Origin: Diphasiastrum complanatum
Taxonomy: Eukaryota > Streptophyta > Lycopodiopsida > Lycopodiales > Lycopodiaceae
Length of the DNA: 64,000 nt
Assembly: GCA_029204225.1 (NCBI GenBank)
Contig: CM055101.1
Coordinates: 5,211,246 to 5,275,245 of the forward strand
Direction: 5' to 3'
Of this stretch, positions 1 to 12,400 are shown in pieces. Numbering within the stretch: position 1 is the first letter of the stretch; the number at the start of each line of letters is the position of its first letter. Under the pieces are notes generated by a model. The model had not been told where the DNA came from, did no database searches, and saw only the letters and a list, made by a program, of their open reading frames with translations. Both the position numbers and the translations under genes were made by a program.

Positions 1-725
1 TATCCAAATTGATTTTGTATCATTCTAGTTAGTGTGAACATGAAATGACTAGTTTTTAGTCAAGTTGACTAGTCACCTACAAATTAGCTTTTCCTTGCAT
101 GTGCATGAGTAAATGCTCCCACATGGCAAGTGGATGTTCACATGTGTGTATAGAGTACTAGAAGATAAGAGTTGACCATTTTCCTTAGATCCTATTTTGT
201 AGGGAATATTCCTATATTCTAGGAGACTAGCTTTTTGGATTTTAGTCATATTCTAGAAGGTCAACTATTGGATAAGGATCAAGGATGGATCAAATGGATA
301 GATATGAGTGATGTGGCACTCTTCACACGTGTGAAGGCCTGCTGGACTGTACCAGACTCATGGATGTACTTGATCCATAAAAGGATCATCATTTTGCTAA
401 GAAAATTGATGAGACTTTTGCACTCTACACTTTTGTGAGATTTCTAGTCATTTGTCTTGTGATTTTTATGCATGATTGCTATCTAGTATCATTGTACTTG
501 TTGTTTCAGGTGCAGTCCGTACAGTGGACAGTACTCCACACGTGTGAAGCCGCTCTCACTAAAAAATGATGTGTTGATCCATTGCTCTTGCTTAAATCCA
601 AGTGTAGTGAATCTAGATCAAGATCTAATGTGTAGAACTTGATAGATTCATTGATTAAGCAACCAATAACTCTCTATGATTGTAAAGTACAATCATTATT
701 GTCCTAAAAACTGTAAAATTTATCA
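1..725 (+). repeat. Copia-A LTR, right-hand 725 bp (cut by window edge)
   Basis: This stretch matches the LTR at 726-1587 base for base wherever I compared them, and it lacks that LTR's first 137 bases because the window starts inside it. It ends in TTTATCA, and the next base begins another complete LTR (TGTTGAAAATTG). No primer site, internal DNA or target duplication lies between them. It is therefore one half of a direct LTR-LTR junction rather than an ordinary 3' LTR followed by host DNA. Confidence 0.92.
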
Positions 726-1587
726 TGTTGAAAATTGTCACTTCTCACTTGACATTGGTTCATGTAAATATTGATCAAACATTAGAATATGTTGATGATA
801 TGATTTCACACGTGTGGAGCATGTTCCCATGTGTGAAAGGATGTACTTTTCATGTTTGTATATATCCAAATTGATTTTGTATCATTCTAGTTAGTGTGAA
901 CATGAAATGACTAGTTTTTAGTCAAGTTGACTAGTCACCTACAAATTAGCTTTTCCTTGCATGTGCATGAGTAAATGCTCCCACATGGCAAGTGGATGTT
1001 CACATGTGTGTATAGAGTACTAGAAGATAAGAGTTGACCATTTTCCTTAGATCCTATTTTGTAGGGAATATTCCTATATTCTAGGAGACTAGCTTTTTGG
1101 ATTTTAGTCATATTCTAGAAGGTCAACTATTGGATAAGGATCAAGGATGGATCAAATGGATAGATATGAGTGATGTGGCACTCTTCACACGTGTGAAGGC
1201 CTGCTGGACTGTACCAGACTCATGGATGTACTTGATCCATAAAAGGATCATCATTTTGCTAAGAAAATTGATGAGACTTTTGCACTCTACACTTTTGTGA
1301 GATTTCTAGTCATTTGTCTTGTGATTTTTATGCATGATTGCTATCTAGTATCATTGTACTTGTTGTTTCAGGTGCAGTCCGTACAGTGGACAGTACTCCA
1401 CACGTGTGAAGCCGCTCTCACTAAAAAATGATGTGTTGATCCATTGCTCTTGCTTAAATCCAAGTGTAGTGAATCTAGATCAAGATCTAATGTGTAGAAC
1501 TTGATAGATTCATTGATTAAGCAACCAATAACTCTCTATGATTGTAAAGTACAATCATTATTGTCCTAAAAACTGTAAAATTTATCA
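726..1587 (+). repeat. 5' LTR of A1 (862 bp)
   Basis: The LTR starts TGTTGAAAATTG and ends TTTATCA, giving the TG...CA ends that integrase needs. A TATA-like run TATATAT lies at 859-865. The decamer CACACGTGTG occurs at 807-816, 1186-1195 and 1399-1408, the last two downstream of the TATA-like run and so probably transcribed. A 67-codon frame at 1097-1300 recurs in every LTR copy, but it lies in LTR sequence and I do not regard it as a gene. Confidence 0.95.
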
Positions 1588-2183
1588 TGGTATCAGAGCT
1601 AAGTAAGAGAGTGATCATTGAATCATAAATCTTGTAAAGATCATTGGCAAAATTTGTTTTTTGGCCAATACTAGTGAGGGCGAGTTCTTCTAGAGTGATA
1701 GCTTGTAATCATTTGGATCAAAACGACTTGGAGGCTGTGTATGTACTTTTCACACGTGTGAAACCGTACAGCAACTTTCAATTCAAGTTACTTTGTGTTT
1801 TTTGGTCCCAAAATCACAATACTAGTTCATTTTTGGTGCTTTTTGAAGCATAGTATTGATCTAGATTCATTCTAACTAATGCCTATGACCAAATAGTGTT
1901 TTGGATCATTGAAGCATTTCTTTTTAGAGTCTAAGATCAGATCTAAGAGGCTGATTTGTTCAGATCCTTAGTTGAAGTGAAATCTCTAAGAAAAGTGTAA
2001 AGCAATTTTTTTTTGTGAGAGTGAAAGCTAGAAATTTTTGGTAAGATCTTTGAGTATCATTCAAGCTTGTGTGTTAGTTTGATAGAGACAAGCCTATAGG
2101 CATTCTAGTAAGCTTTAGGCCACTTCATAGATCTTTTAAAATTCAAAAATCTTTGTGATTTTTAAAAGAGCATTCATTCTAAA
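1588..2183 (+). other. A1 primer-binding site and leader
   Basis: TGGTATCAGAGCT begins on the base after the LTR. This is the standard plant complement of the initiator Met-tRNA 3' end, where minus-strand DNA synthesis starts. The 596-bp leader that follows holds another perfect CACACGTGTG (1751-1760) and a 69-codon upstream frame (1644-1853), which recurs in the A2 and inverted copies with only an amino-acid change or two. Dimerisation or packaging signals would be expected here, but only the palindrome stands out. Confidence 0.85.
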
Positions 2184-5100
2184 ATGTCATCCATGGGTGG
2201 ATATTTGATGGAATCAAGTGAGAGACTCACTTCCACAAATTATTCCATTTGGAAAGTGAGAATGGAATCACTCCTAGTGATCCATGATCTATATGACATA
2301 GTTCAAGGAGTAGAGGAAGAGCCTCAAACTCCCCAAGAACAAGCCAAATACAAGAAGAGAGCAAGATTAGCTCTACATTGCATAAAGTTAAATGTATGCA
2401 ATGACCTCTTGAAAGAGGTGTCTTCTTGTACCTCATCCAAAGAGGCTTGGGATTCATTAAAGAGCATTTATGAATCCAACAATACTTCAAGAATCCTCAT
2501 GCTAAGAAATCAAGTTTTCCAAAGCATGAAAGGAAGTGGAGAGAGTGGACAAGAGTATGTTCTTAGGATCAAATCTCTTAACAAGGAGATAAGTGCAATA
2601 GGAGAGAAGATCCAAGATCAAGAACTAGTACAAATCATTTTGAATGGTCTAAGTGATGAGTTTACCAACTTAGTCCAATCATTTGCCATTCAAGACTCTC
2701 TTCCATCCATTGAAAAGTTGCACAATGTTCTTGTGGCCGAGGAGAGTAGGCTTCTACACCTCAAGACAAGAATGGATAGCATGTCACTTAATGGAGGAGA
2801 GGAGAAAGCTAACTTTACATCTAAAGGCAAGAAAAAGCAAAATCCATTCAAGAAAAATCAAGGCAAGGAGGCCGAGATGAAGAATGGAGGATCTACCTCC
2901 AAAGGCAAAGTGAAGAACAAGGCAAAACTAAAGTGTTTCTTTTGTGGAAAGAAAGGACACTTTGCCTCAGAATGCTACTTGAAGAAGAATCAACAAGCCA
3001 AAGGAGATCAAGGGAACATTGCTCAAGAGGAAGAATATGAGGATGGATTCAACACATCCTTAATGGTTGCATCTACACCAACTTCAAGTCAAGACACATG
3101 GTGGATAGATAGTGGGGCTAGTTCCCACATGTCCTTTAACAAGCATTATTTTTCTACTCTTCTATCTTGTAATGACTCTAAGAAGTCAATATACACTGCT
3201 AGTGATCAAGCATGCAAGATAGATGGCATAGGATCTATACCTCTTTGTTTAGGCACATCTAAAAGGATAGATCTAGATAATGTTTTGTATGTTCCTACCA
3301 TTTCAAGAAACTTGCTTAGTGTAGGACAATTAATGGACAATGGACTAGATGTACATTTCAAGAATGGAGTTTGTTCCATCTTGAAAAATGATAAGTGCAT
3401 AGCTAGTGGCATTAAGCAAGGTAGACTTTTCAAGTTGGATGCTAATGTTGCAAGTGAAAGTGTGAACTTGGCTAGGGAGGAGCTAACTCAAGTGGAGCTT
3501 TGGCATAAGAGATTAGGCCATCCTAATCTTCAATCTATGGAGTCAATGGCAAGCAAGGAACTAGCTCTCGGCCTACCAAGAGCTTTCAAGAAGTGTGGAA
3601 AAATGTGTGAGGCATGTGGCCTTGCAAAGTCACACAAATCTTCTTACAAGAAATCTTCATCAAGATCTCTCTCTCCCTTGGATCTCATACATTCTGATGT
3701 ACATAGTTTTTCACATGCAAGTAATGGAGGTGCCTTGATGTATGTAACTTTTATAGATGATTGTACTAGATTCACATGGATTGAGTTACTATCAAAGAAA
3801 AATCTTGTTTATGAAGCTTTCATTAAGTTCAAGTCTCTAGTAGAGAAACAACTTAGTACTTCTATCAAAGCACTAAGATGTGATAATGGAGGAGAGTACA
3901 CCTCCAATAAAATGAAAGACTTTTGTGAGATCAATGGTATTAAGTTACAATACACTTGTTCCTACACCCCTCAACAAAATGGGGTGGCCGAGAGGAAAAA
4001 TAGGAGTCTATGTGAGTGTGCAAAGTCCTTGAGGCTTGATGCATCACTTCCCATCTCATTTTGGGGAGAAGCCATAACATGTGCTAATTATTTGTGTAAT
4101 AGACTTCCTAGTAGTGCTATAGATGGGATCTCACCTTATCAAGCCTTGTTTGATAAGAAACCCAATGTAAAATATTTTAAGATCTTTGGATGTACTTGTT
4201 ATGTACACATTCCTTTGGAGACTAGAAGGAAAGAAGATGCTACCTCCTTCAAAGGAATCTTTGTTGGCTATGGAGAAAATAGCAAGGGATATAGGATATA
4301 TGATCCTACATCCAAGAAAGTAAAGGTAAGCAAGGATGTACTTTTTGATGAGTCACAATTTGCTAAGAGCTTGTCAAATGGATCTAACCCATTGTGCATT
4401 GAAGATCTTGACAAATCCGAGGAGGATCTTGACAAACCCGAGGAGGATCATGACAAACCCGAGGATGGAGATTTGGATCCAAGTCAAAAGGGGCCAAGAA
4501 GATCATCAAGGAGCAAGGCCGAGCCCTCAAGGCTTACCTATGTGGACAAGGGAAAGCAAAAGGAAGGCTCTACATCTTCTACCTCTTACTCTTTTTTAGC
4601 TACATTGATTGAAGAACCATCATCTTTTGAAGAAGCATGTAAATCTAAAGTTTGGAGAGATGCAATGCAAGTAGAGTATGATGCATTAGAAGAAAATCAT
4701 ACTTGGAATCTTGTAAATCTTCCAAGAGGAAAGAAACCACTTGCATGTAAGTGGATTTATAGAATTAAGTACAATCAAGATGGATCTATTAGTAAATACA
4801 AAGCTAGGCTTGTTGCTAAGGGATTTCTTCAAATAAAAGGATTGGATTATGAAGAAACATTTGCACCTGTAGCTAAGCTTGTAACTATTAGATTAATCAT
4901 TTGCATTGCTACTTTGTTCAAATGGGATCTCTACCAAATGGATGTGACAAATGCCTTCTTGAATGGCTTCTTAGAAGAGGAAATCTACATGATGCAACCC
5001 GAGGGCTTCATCAAGATTGGTGAGGAGCAAAAGGTGTGCTACTTAAGGAAGAGCCTATATGGCTTGAAGCAAGCACCTAGAGCTTGGTACTCTAGGTTGC

Positions 5101-6164
5101 ATGATTTTCTCTATTCCCTTGGCTTTGTACTAAGTGCTTATGAACCTTCTTTATATTTCAAATGTAATGAAGGAAAGATCATCATTTTGGTTCTTTATGT
5201 TGATGACATCATTATGACAGGAAATGATGATGATGGCATAGGCAAAGTAAAAGTTGACTTATCTAGTGAGTTCAAGATGGTAGATCTAGGCTTCCTAAAG
5301 TTTATACTTGGGATAGAAGTGTCTAGAAGTAGCAATTGTACTTTCATAAGTCAATCTAAGTATGCTACTTCCATTCTTGAAAGATTTGGTATGAAAGATT
5401 GTAAGGGGATTGACACCCCTATGGAGCATGTTGTGAAAGCAACTAATGAAGGTGATGAAGCATCCTTTGAGGACATCACTCTCTTTAGGAAGCTTATAGG
5501 CTCTCTAATCTATTTAACCATCACTAGACCTGACTTAAGTTTTTGTGTAAGCAAGTTGAGTCAAAGTATGCAAGCTCCTTTAATTCATCATTGGAAAAGT
5601 GCCAAGAGAGTACTTAGATATGTTTCTAGTACTAGATTTTTTGGTATACTTTATGAAGGATCTAACTTGCACTTGAGAGCCTACTCGGATTCAGATTTTG
5701 CAGGTGACAAGATGGATAGGAAGTCCATTAGTGCATTTGCAACATTTCTTTGTGGAGGAGTGATATCTTGGCTTTCCAAAAAGCAAGATACAATCTCACT
5801 ATCTTCTTGTGAAGCCGAGTACAAGGCATTGACTTCAACAACCAAAGAGCTCTTATGGCTAAGAAGACTCTTGATGGAACTACATGTGCTAGAGGCCGAG
5901 GAGATCCCTTACATATTTTGTGACAATCAAGCTTCTCAACAAATTGCTTCAAATCCTATCTTCCATGCTAGAACAAAGCATATTGAGATAGCTCACCACT
6001 TTGTGAGGGAGAAGGTACAATCCAAGGAAGTGCAACTACATCATGTACCATCATCCGAATGCATAGCTGATATCTTAACCAAACCATTGTCCAAAGATCC
6101 ATTTTTTAAGTTAAGATATGCTCTTGGAATTGTAGATAGATGTACACTAGATTTGCCAAGTTAG
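2184..6164 (+). CDS. Copia gag-pol polyprotein of A1, intact, 1326 aa
   Basis: One uninterrupted frame encodes capsid and replication enzymes. The gag core (about residues 1-210) is of the UBN2 type. A zinc knuckle follows with C251, C254, H259 and C264. The aspartic protease has the D309-S-G triad after WWI. The integrase zinc site is H441, H446, C475, C478, and the catalytic core is D505, D567, E603, an exact D-D-35-E spacing. RT spans roughly 845-1090 with Y-V-D-D and its aspartates at 1007 and 1008. RNase H has D1169, E1212 and D1247. All catalytic residues I could locate are present, and the length is normal for plant Copia. The start at 2184 is the first ATG of the open frame and agrees with related gag N termini in this window. 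No separate gag stop or frameshift is seen, so gag and pol would be made as one product. Confidence 0.96.
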   Translation: MSSMGGYLMESSERLTSTNYSIWKVRMESLLVIHDLYDIVQGVEEEPQTPQEQAKYKKRARLALHCIKLNVCNDLLKEVSSCTSSKEAWDSLKSIYESNNTSRILMLRNQVFQSMKGSGESGQEYVLRIKSLNKEISAIGEKIQDQELVQIILNGLSDEFTNLVQSFAIQDSLPSIEKLHNVLVAEESRLLHLKTRMDSMSLNGGEEKANFTSKGKKKQNPFKKNQGKEAEMKNGGSTSKGKVKNKAKLKCFFCGKKGHFASECYLKKNQQAKGDQGNIAQEEEYEDGFNTSLMVASTPTSSQDTWWIDSGASSHMSFNKHYFSTLLSCNDSKKSIYTASDQACKIDGIGSIPLCLGTSKRIDLDNVLYVPTISRNLLSVGQLMDNGLDVHFKNGVCSILKNDKCIASGIKQGRLFKLDANVASESVNLAREELTQVELWHKRLGHPNLQSMESMASKELALGLPRAFKKCGKMCEACGLAKSHKSSYKKSSSRSLSPLDLIHSDVHSFSHASNGGALMYVTFIDDCTRFTWIELLSKKNLVYEAFIKFKSLVEKQLSTSIKALRCDNGGEYTSNKMKDFCEINGIKLQYTCSYTPQQNGVAERKNRSLCECAKSLRLDASLPISFWGEAITCANYLCNRLPSSAIDGISPYQALFDKKPNVKYFKIFGCTCYVHIPLETRRKEDATSFKGIFVGYGENSKGYRIYDPTSKKVKVSKDVLFDESQFAKSLSNGSNPLCIEDLDKSEEDLDKPEEDHDKPEDGDLDPSQKGPRRSSRSKAEPSRLTYVDKGKQKEGSTSSTSYSFLATLIEEPSSFEEACKSKVWRDAMQVEYDALEENHTWNLVNLPRGKKPLACKWIYRIKYNQDGSISKYKARLVAKGFLQIKGLDYEETFAPVAKLVTIRLIICIATLFKWDLYQMDVTNAFLNGFLEEEIYMMQPEGFIKIGEEQKVCYLRKSLYGLKQAPRAWYSRLHDFLYSLGFVLSAYEPSLYFKCNEGKIIILVLYVDDIIMTGNDDDGIGKVKVDLSSEFKMVDLGFLKFILGIEVSRSSNCTFISQSKYATSILERFGMKDCKGIDTPMEHVVKATNEGDEASFEDITLFRKLIGSLIYLTITRPDLSFCVSKLSQSMQAPLIHHWKSAKRVLRYVSSTRFFGILYEGSNLHLRAYSDSDFAGDKMDRKSISAFATFLCGGVISWLSKKQDTISLSSCEAEYKALTSTTKELLWLRRLLMELHVLEAEEIPYIFCDNQASQQIASNPIFHARTKHIEIAHHFVREKVQSKEVQLHHVPSSECIADILTKPLSKDPFFKLRYALGIVDRCTLDLPS

Positions 6165-6177
6165 AAGTGAGGAGGAG
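6163..6177 (+). other. Polypurine tract of A1
   Basis: AGAAGTGAGGAGGAG directly precedes the TGTTG start of the 3' LTR and overlaps the pol stop codon. It is the expected RNase-H-resistant primer for plus-strand synthesis. The same GGAGGAG-then-TGT arrangement recurs in A2, C (reverse strand), J and L. Confidence 0.85.
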
Positions 6178-7039
6178 TGTTGAAAATTGTCACTTCTCAC
6201 TTGACATTGGTTCATGTAAATATTGATCAAACATTAGAATATGTTGATGATATGATTTCACACGTGTGGAGCATGTTCCCATGTGTGAAAGGATGTACTT
6301 TTCATGTTTGTATATATCCAAATTGATTTTGTATCATTCTAGTTAGTGTGAACATGAAATGACTAGTTTTTAGTCAAGTTGACTAGTCACCTACAAATTA
6401 GCTTTTCCTTGCATGTGCATGAGTAAATGCTCCCACATGGCAAGTGGATGTTCACATGTGTGTATAGAGTACTAGAAGATAAGAGTTGACCATTTTCCTT
6501 AGATCCTATTTTGTAGGGAATATTCCTATATTCTAGGAGACTAGCTTTTTGGATTTTAGTCATATTCTAGAAGGTCAACTATTGGATAAGGATCAAGGAT
6601 GGATCAAATGGATAGATATGAGTGATGTGGCACTCTTCACACGTGTGAAGGCCTGCTGGACTGTACCAGACTCATGGATGTACTTGATCCATAAAAGGAT
6701 CATCATTTTGCTAAGAAAATTGATGAGACTTTTGCACTCTACACTTTTGTGAGATTTCTAGTCATTTGTCTTGTGATTTTTATGCATGATTGCTATCTAG
6801 TATCATTGTACTTGTTGTTTCAGGTGCACTCCGTACAGTGGACAGTACTCCACACGTGTGAAGCCGCTCTCACTAAAAAATGATGTGTTGATCCATTGCT
6901 CTTGCTTAAATCCAAGTGTAGTGAATCTAGATCAAGATCTAATGTGTAGAACTTGATAGATTCATTGATTAAGCAACCAATAACTCTCTATGATTGTAAA
7001 GTACAATCATTATTGTCCTAAAAACTGTAAAATATATCA
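6178..7039 (+). repeat. 3' LTR of A1 (862 bp)
   Basis: It matches the 5' LTR in length and ends, with the two single-base differences noted for A1 (C near 6826, and TATATCA instead of TTTATCA at the terminus). The base after 7039 opens another complete LTR, making a second direct LTR-LTR junction at 7039/7040. Confidence 0.95.
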
Positions 7040-8864
7040 TGTTGAAAATTGTCACTTCTCACTTGACATTGGTTCATGTAAATATTGATCAAACATTAGA
7101 ATATGTTGATGATATGATTTCACACGTGTGGAGCATGTTCCCATGTGTGAAAGGATGTACTTTTCATGTTTGTATATATCCAAATTGATTTTGTATCATT
7201 CTAGTTAGTGTGAACATGAAATGACTAGTTTTTAGTCAAGTTGACTAGTCACCTACAAATTAGCTTTTCCTTGCATGTGCATGAGTAAATGCTCCCACAT
7301 GGCAAGTGGATGTTCACATGTGTGTATAGAGTACTAGAAGATAAGAGTTGACCATTTTCCTTAGATCCTATTTTGTAGGGAATATTCCTATATTCTAGGA
7401 GACTAGCTTTTTGGATTTTAGTCATATTCTAGAAGGTCAACTATTGGATAAGGATCAAGGATGGATCAAATGGATAGATATGAGTGATGTGGCACTCTTC
7501 ACACGTGTGAAGGCCTGCTGGACTGTACCAGACTCATGGATGTACTTGATCCATAAAAGGATCATCATTTTGCTAAGAAAATTGATGAGACTTTTGCACT
7601 CTACACTTTTGTGAGATTTCTAGTCATTTGTCTTGTGATTTTTATGCATGATTGCTATCTAGTATCATTGTACTTGTTGTTTCAGGTGCAGTCCGTACAG
7701 TGGACAGTACTCCACACGTGTGAAGCCGCTCTCACTAAAAAATGATGTGTTGATCCATTGCTCTTGCTTAAATCCAAGTGTAGTGAATCTAGATCAAGAT
7801 CTAATGTGTAGAACTTGATAGATTCATTGATTAAGCAACCAATAACTCTCTATGATTGTAAAGTACAATCATTATTGTCCTAAAAACTGTAAAATTTATC
7901 ATGGTATCAGAGCTAAGTAAGAGAGTGATCATTGAATCATAAATCTTGTAAAGATCATTGGCAAAATTTGTTTTTTGGCCAATAAACATGGTGGATAGAT
8001 AGTGTTGAAAATTGTCACTTCTCACTTGACATTGGTTCATGTAAATATTGATCAAACATTAGAATATGTTGATGATATGATTTCACACGTGTGGAGCATG
8101 TTCCCATGTGTGAAAGGATGTACTTTTCATGTTTGTATATATCCAAATTGATTTTGTATCATTCTAGTTAGTGTGAACATGAAATGACTAGTTTTTAGTC
8201 AAGTTGACTAGTCACCTACAAATTAGCTTTTCCTTGCATGTGCATGAGTAAATGCTCCCACATGGCAAGTGGATGTTCACATGTGTGTATAGAGTACTAG
8301 AAGATAAGAGTTGACCATTTTCCTTAGATCCTATTTTGTAGGGAATATTCCTATATTCTAGGAGACTAGCTTTTTGGATTTTAGTCATATTCTAGAAGGT
8401 CAACTATTGGATAAGGATCAAGGATGGATCAAATGGATAGATATGAGTGATGTGGCACTCTTCACACGTGTGAAGGCCTGCTGGACTGTACCAGACTCAT
8501 GGATGTACTTGATCCATAAAAGGATCATCATTTTGCTAAGAAAATTGATGAGACTTTTGCACTCTACACTTTTGTGAGATTTCTAGTCATTTGTCTTGTG
8601 ATTTTTATGCATGATTGCTATCTAGTATCATTGTACTTGTTGTTTCAGGTGCAGTCCGTACAGTGGACAGTACTCCACACGTGTGAAGCCGCTCTCACTA
8701 AAAAATGATGTGTTGATCCATTGCTCTTGCTTAAATCCAAGTGTAGTGAATCTAGATCAAGATCTAATGTGTAGAACTTGATAGATTCATTGATTAAGCA
8801 ACCAATAACTCTCTATGATTGTAAAGTACAATCATTATTGTCCTAAAAACTGTAAAATTTATCA
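7040..8864 (+). mobile_element. A-family mini-element: LTR, 101-bp interior, LTR
   Basis: Two full LTRs (7040-7901 and 8003-8864) flank only 101 bases. Of these, 83 bases (7902-7984) equal the start of the A leader including the primer site. After one filler base, 17 bases (7986-8002) equal A1 positions 3096-3112, the codons around the protease motif WWIDSG. About 1.4 kb of leader and gag, and all of pol after the protease motif, are missing. The right LTR is also the 5' LTR of A2. There is no coding capacity. Confidence 0.9.
8003..8864 (+). repeat. 5' LTR of A2, shared with the mini-element
   Basis: A full 862-bp A LTR with TGTTG...TATCA ends. The left junction (8002/8003) joins it to the 17-base protease-region remnant, not to a purine tract, so this LTR did not arrive by a normal plus-strand priming event at that site. 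Confidence 0.93.
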
Positions 8865-9460
8865 TGGTATCAGAGCTAAGTAAGAGAGTGATCATTGAAT
8901 CATAAATCTTGTAAAGATCATTGGCAAAATTTGTTTTTTGGCCAATACTAGTGAGGGCGAGTTCTTCTAGAGTGATAGCTTGTAATCATTTGGATCAAAA
9001 CGACTTGGAGGCTGTGTATGTACTTTTCACACGTGTGAAACCGTACAACAACTTTCAATTCAAGTTACTTTGTGTTTTTTGGTCCCAAAATCACAATACT
9101 AGTTCATTTTTGGTGCTTTTTGAAGCATAGTATTGATCTAGATTCATTCTAACTAATGCCTATGACCAAATAGTGTTTTGGATCATTGAAGCATTTCTTT
9201 TTAGAGTCTAAGATCAGATCTAAGAGGCTGATTTGTTCAGATCCTTAGTTGAAGTGAAATCTCTAAGAAAAGTGTAAAGCAATTTTTTTTTGTGAGAGTG
9301 AAAGCTAGAAATTTTTGGTAAGATCTTTGAGTATCATTCAAGCTTGTGTGTTAGTTTGATAGAGACAAGCCTATAGGCATTCTAGTAAGCTTTAGGCCAC
9401 TTCATAGATCTTTTAAAATTCAAAAATCTTTGTGATTTTTAAAAGAGCATTCATTCTAAA
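8865..9460 (+). other. A2 primer-binding site and leader
   Basis: TGGTATCAGAGCT follows the LTR directly. The leader carries the same upstream 69-codon frame (8921-9130) and the same CACACGTGTG palindrome (near 9028) as A1. Confidence 0.85.
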
Positions 9461-12400
9461 ATGTCATCCATGGGTGGATATTTGATGGAATCAAGTGAGA
9501 GACTCACTTCCACAAATTATTCCATTTGGAAAGTGAGAATGGAATCACTCCTAGTGATCCATGATCTATATGACATAGTTCAAGGAGTAGAGGAAGAGCC
9601 TCAAACTCCCCAAGAACAAGCCAAATACAAGAAGAGAGCAAGATTAGCTCTACATTGCATAAAGTTAAATGTATGCAATGACCTCTTGAAAGAGGTGTCT
9701 TCTTGTACCTCATCCAAAGAGGCTTGGGATTCATTAAAGAGCATTTATGAATCCAACAATACTTCAAGAATCCTCATGCTAAGAAATCAAGTTTTCCAAA
9801 GCATGAAAGGAAGTGGAGAGAGTGGACAAGAGTATGTTCTTAGGATCAAATCTCTTAACAAGGAGTTAAGTGCAATAGGAGAGAAGATCCAAGATCAAGA
9901 ACTAGTACAAATCATTTTGAATGGTCTAAGTGATGAGTTTACCAACTTAGTCCAATCATTTGCCATTCAAGACTCTCTTCCATCCATTGAAAAGTTGCAC
10001 AATGTTCTTGTGGCCGAGGAGAGTAGGCTTCTACACCTCAAGACAAGAATGGATAGCATGTCACTTAATGGAGGAGAGGAGAAAGCTAACTTTACATCTA
10101 AAGGCAAGAAAAAGCAAAATCCATTCAAGAAAAATCAAGGCAAGGAGGCCGAGATGAAGAATGGAGGATCTACCTCCAAAGGCAAAGTGAAGAACAAGGC
10201 AAAACTAAAGTGTTTCTTTTGTGGAAAGAAAGGACACTTTGCCTCAGAATGCTACTTGAAGAAGAATCAACAAGCCAAAGGAGATCAAGGGAACATTGCT
10301 CAAGAGGAAGAATATGAGGATGGATTCAACACATCCTTAATGGTTGCATCTACACCAACTTCAAGTCAAGACACATGGTGGATAGATAGTGGGGCTAGTT
10401 CCCACATGTCCTTTAACAAGCATTATTTTTCTACTCTTCTATCTTGTAATGACTCTAAGAAGTCAATATACACTGCTAGTGATCAAGCATGCAAGATAGA
10501 TGGCATAGGATCTATACCTCTTTGTTTAGGCACATCTAAAAGGATAGATCTAGATAATGTTTTGTATGTTCCTACCATTTCAAGAAACTTGCTTAGTGTA
10601 GGACAATTAATGGACAATGGACTAGATGTACATTTCAAGAATGGAGTTTGTTCCATCTTGAAAAATGATAAGTGCATAGCTAGTGGCATTAAGCAAGGTA
10701 GACTTTTCAAGTTGGATGCTAATGTTGCAAGTGAAAGTGTGAACTTGGCTAGGGAGGAGCTAACTCAAGTGGAGCTTTGGCATAAGAGATTAGGCCATCC
10801 TAATCTTCAATCTATGGAGTCAATGGCAAGCAAGGAACTAGCTCTCGGCCTACCAAGAGCTTTCAAGAAGTGTGGAAAAATGTGTGAGGCATGTGGCCTT
10901 GCAAAGTCACACAAATCTTCTTACAAGAAATCTTCATCAAGATCTCTCTCTCCCTTGGATCTCATACATTCTGATGTACATAGTTTTTCACATGCAAGTA
11001 ATGGAGGTGCCTTGATGTATGTAACTTTTATAGATGATTGTACTAGATTCACATGGATTGAGTTACTATCAAAGAAAAATCTTGTTTATGAAGCTTTCAT
11101 TAAGTTCAAGTCTCTAGTAGAGAAACAACTTAGTACTTCTATCAAAGCACTAAGATGTGATAATGGAGGAGAGTACACCTCCAATAAAATGAAAGACTTT
11201 TGTGAGATCAATGGTATTAAGTTACAATACACTTGTTCCTACACCCCTCAACAAAATGGGGTGGCCGAGAGGAAAAATAGGAGTCTATGTGAGTGTGCAA
11301 AGTCCTTGAGGCTTGATGCATCACTTCCCATCTCATTTTGGGGAGAAGCCATAACATGTGCTAATTATTTGTGTAATAGACTTCCTAGTAGTGCTATAGA
11401 TGGGATCTCACCTTATCAAGCCTTGTTTGATAAGAAACCCAATGTAAAATATTTTAAGATCTTTGGATGTACTTGTTATGTACACATTCCTTTGGAGACT
11501 AGAAGGAAAGAAGATGCTACCTCCTTCAAAGGAATCTTTGTTGGCTATGGAGAAAATAGCAAGGGATATAGGATATATGATCCTACATCCAAGAAAGTAA
11601 AGGTAAGCAAGGATGTACTTTTTGATGAGTCACAATTTGCTAAGAGCTTGTCAAATGGATCTAACCCATTGTGCATTGAAGATCTTGACAAATCCGAGGA
11701 GGATCTTGACAAACCCGAGGAGGATCATGACAAACCCGAGGATGGAGATTTGGATCCAAGTCAAAAGGGGCCAAGAAGATCATCAAGGAGCAAGGCCGAG
11801 CCCTCAAGGCTTACCTATGTGGACAAGGGAAAGCAAAAGGAAGGCTCTACATCTTCTACCTCTTACTCTTTTTTAGCTACATTGATTGAAGAACCATCAT
11901 CTTTTGAAGAAGCATGTAAATCTAAAGTTTGGAGAGATGCAATGCAAGTAGAGTATGATGCATTAGAAGAAAATCATACTTGGAATCTTGTAAATCTTCC
12001 AAGAGGAAAGAAACCACTTGCATGTAAGTGGATTTATAGAATTAAGTACAATCAAGATGGATCTATTAGTAAATACAAAGCTAGGCTTGTTGCTAAGGGA
12101 TTTCTTCAAATAAAAGGATTGGATTATGAAGAAACATTTGCACCTGTAGCTAAGCTTGTAACTATTAGATTAATCATTTGCATTGCTACTTTGTTCAAAT
12201 GGGATCTCTACCAAATGGATGTGACAAATGCCTTCTTGAATGGCTTCTTAGAAGAGGAAATCTACATGATGCAACCCGAGGGCTTCATCAAGATTGGTGA
12301 GGAGCAAAAGGTGTGCTACTTAAGGAAGAGCCTATATGGCTTGAAGCAAGCACCTAGAGCTTGGTACTCTAGGTTGCATGATTTTCTCTATTCCCTTGGC

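Larger units (their letters stand above)
726..7039 (+). mobile_element. Complete Copia LTR retrotransposon A1 (6314 bp)
   Basis: A1 has two 862-bp LTRs (726-1587 and 6178-7039), a Met-tRNA primer site immediately after the 5' LTR, a leader, one intact 1326-codon gag-pol frame and a purine tract just before the 3' LTR. I saw only two LTR-LTR differences, a C for G near 6826 and an A for T near the 3' LTR end, so the insertion is young. The domain order, with integrase before RT, is that of Ty1/copia. Both outer ends touch further LTRs directly, so no target-site duplication can be seen. It looks potentially autonomous from sequence alone. Confidence 0.95.

Noticed and set aside
235-438. 67-codon frame repeated at 1097, 6549, 7411, 8374, 13826 and, inverted, at 16125
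   Set aside because: It lies inside every A-family LTR. Its conservation follows from recent LTR duplication. No start context or domain supports a gene.
1644-1853. 69-codon frame in the A leader, also at 8921 and 15572
   Set aside because: It lies between primer site and gag and is conserved only because the copies are young. Described as an upstream frame, not as a gene.
2227-2490. Minus-strand and alternative-frame ORFs within the A polyproteins (for example 2227-2490, 3206-3433, 4336-4599)
   Set aside because: They are shadows of the intact gag-pol frame and recur only because the element is duplicated.
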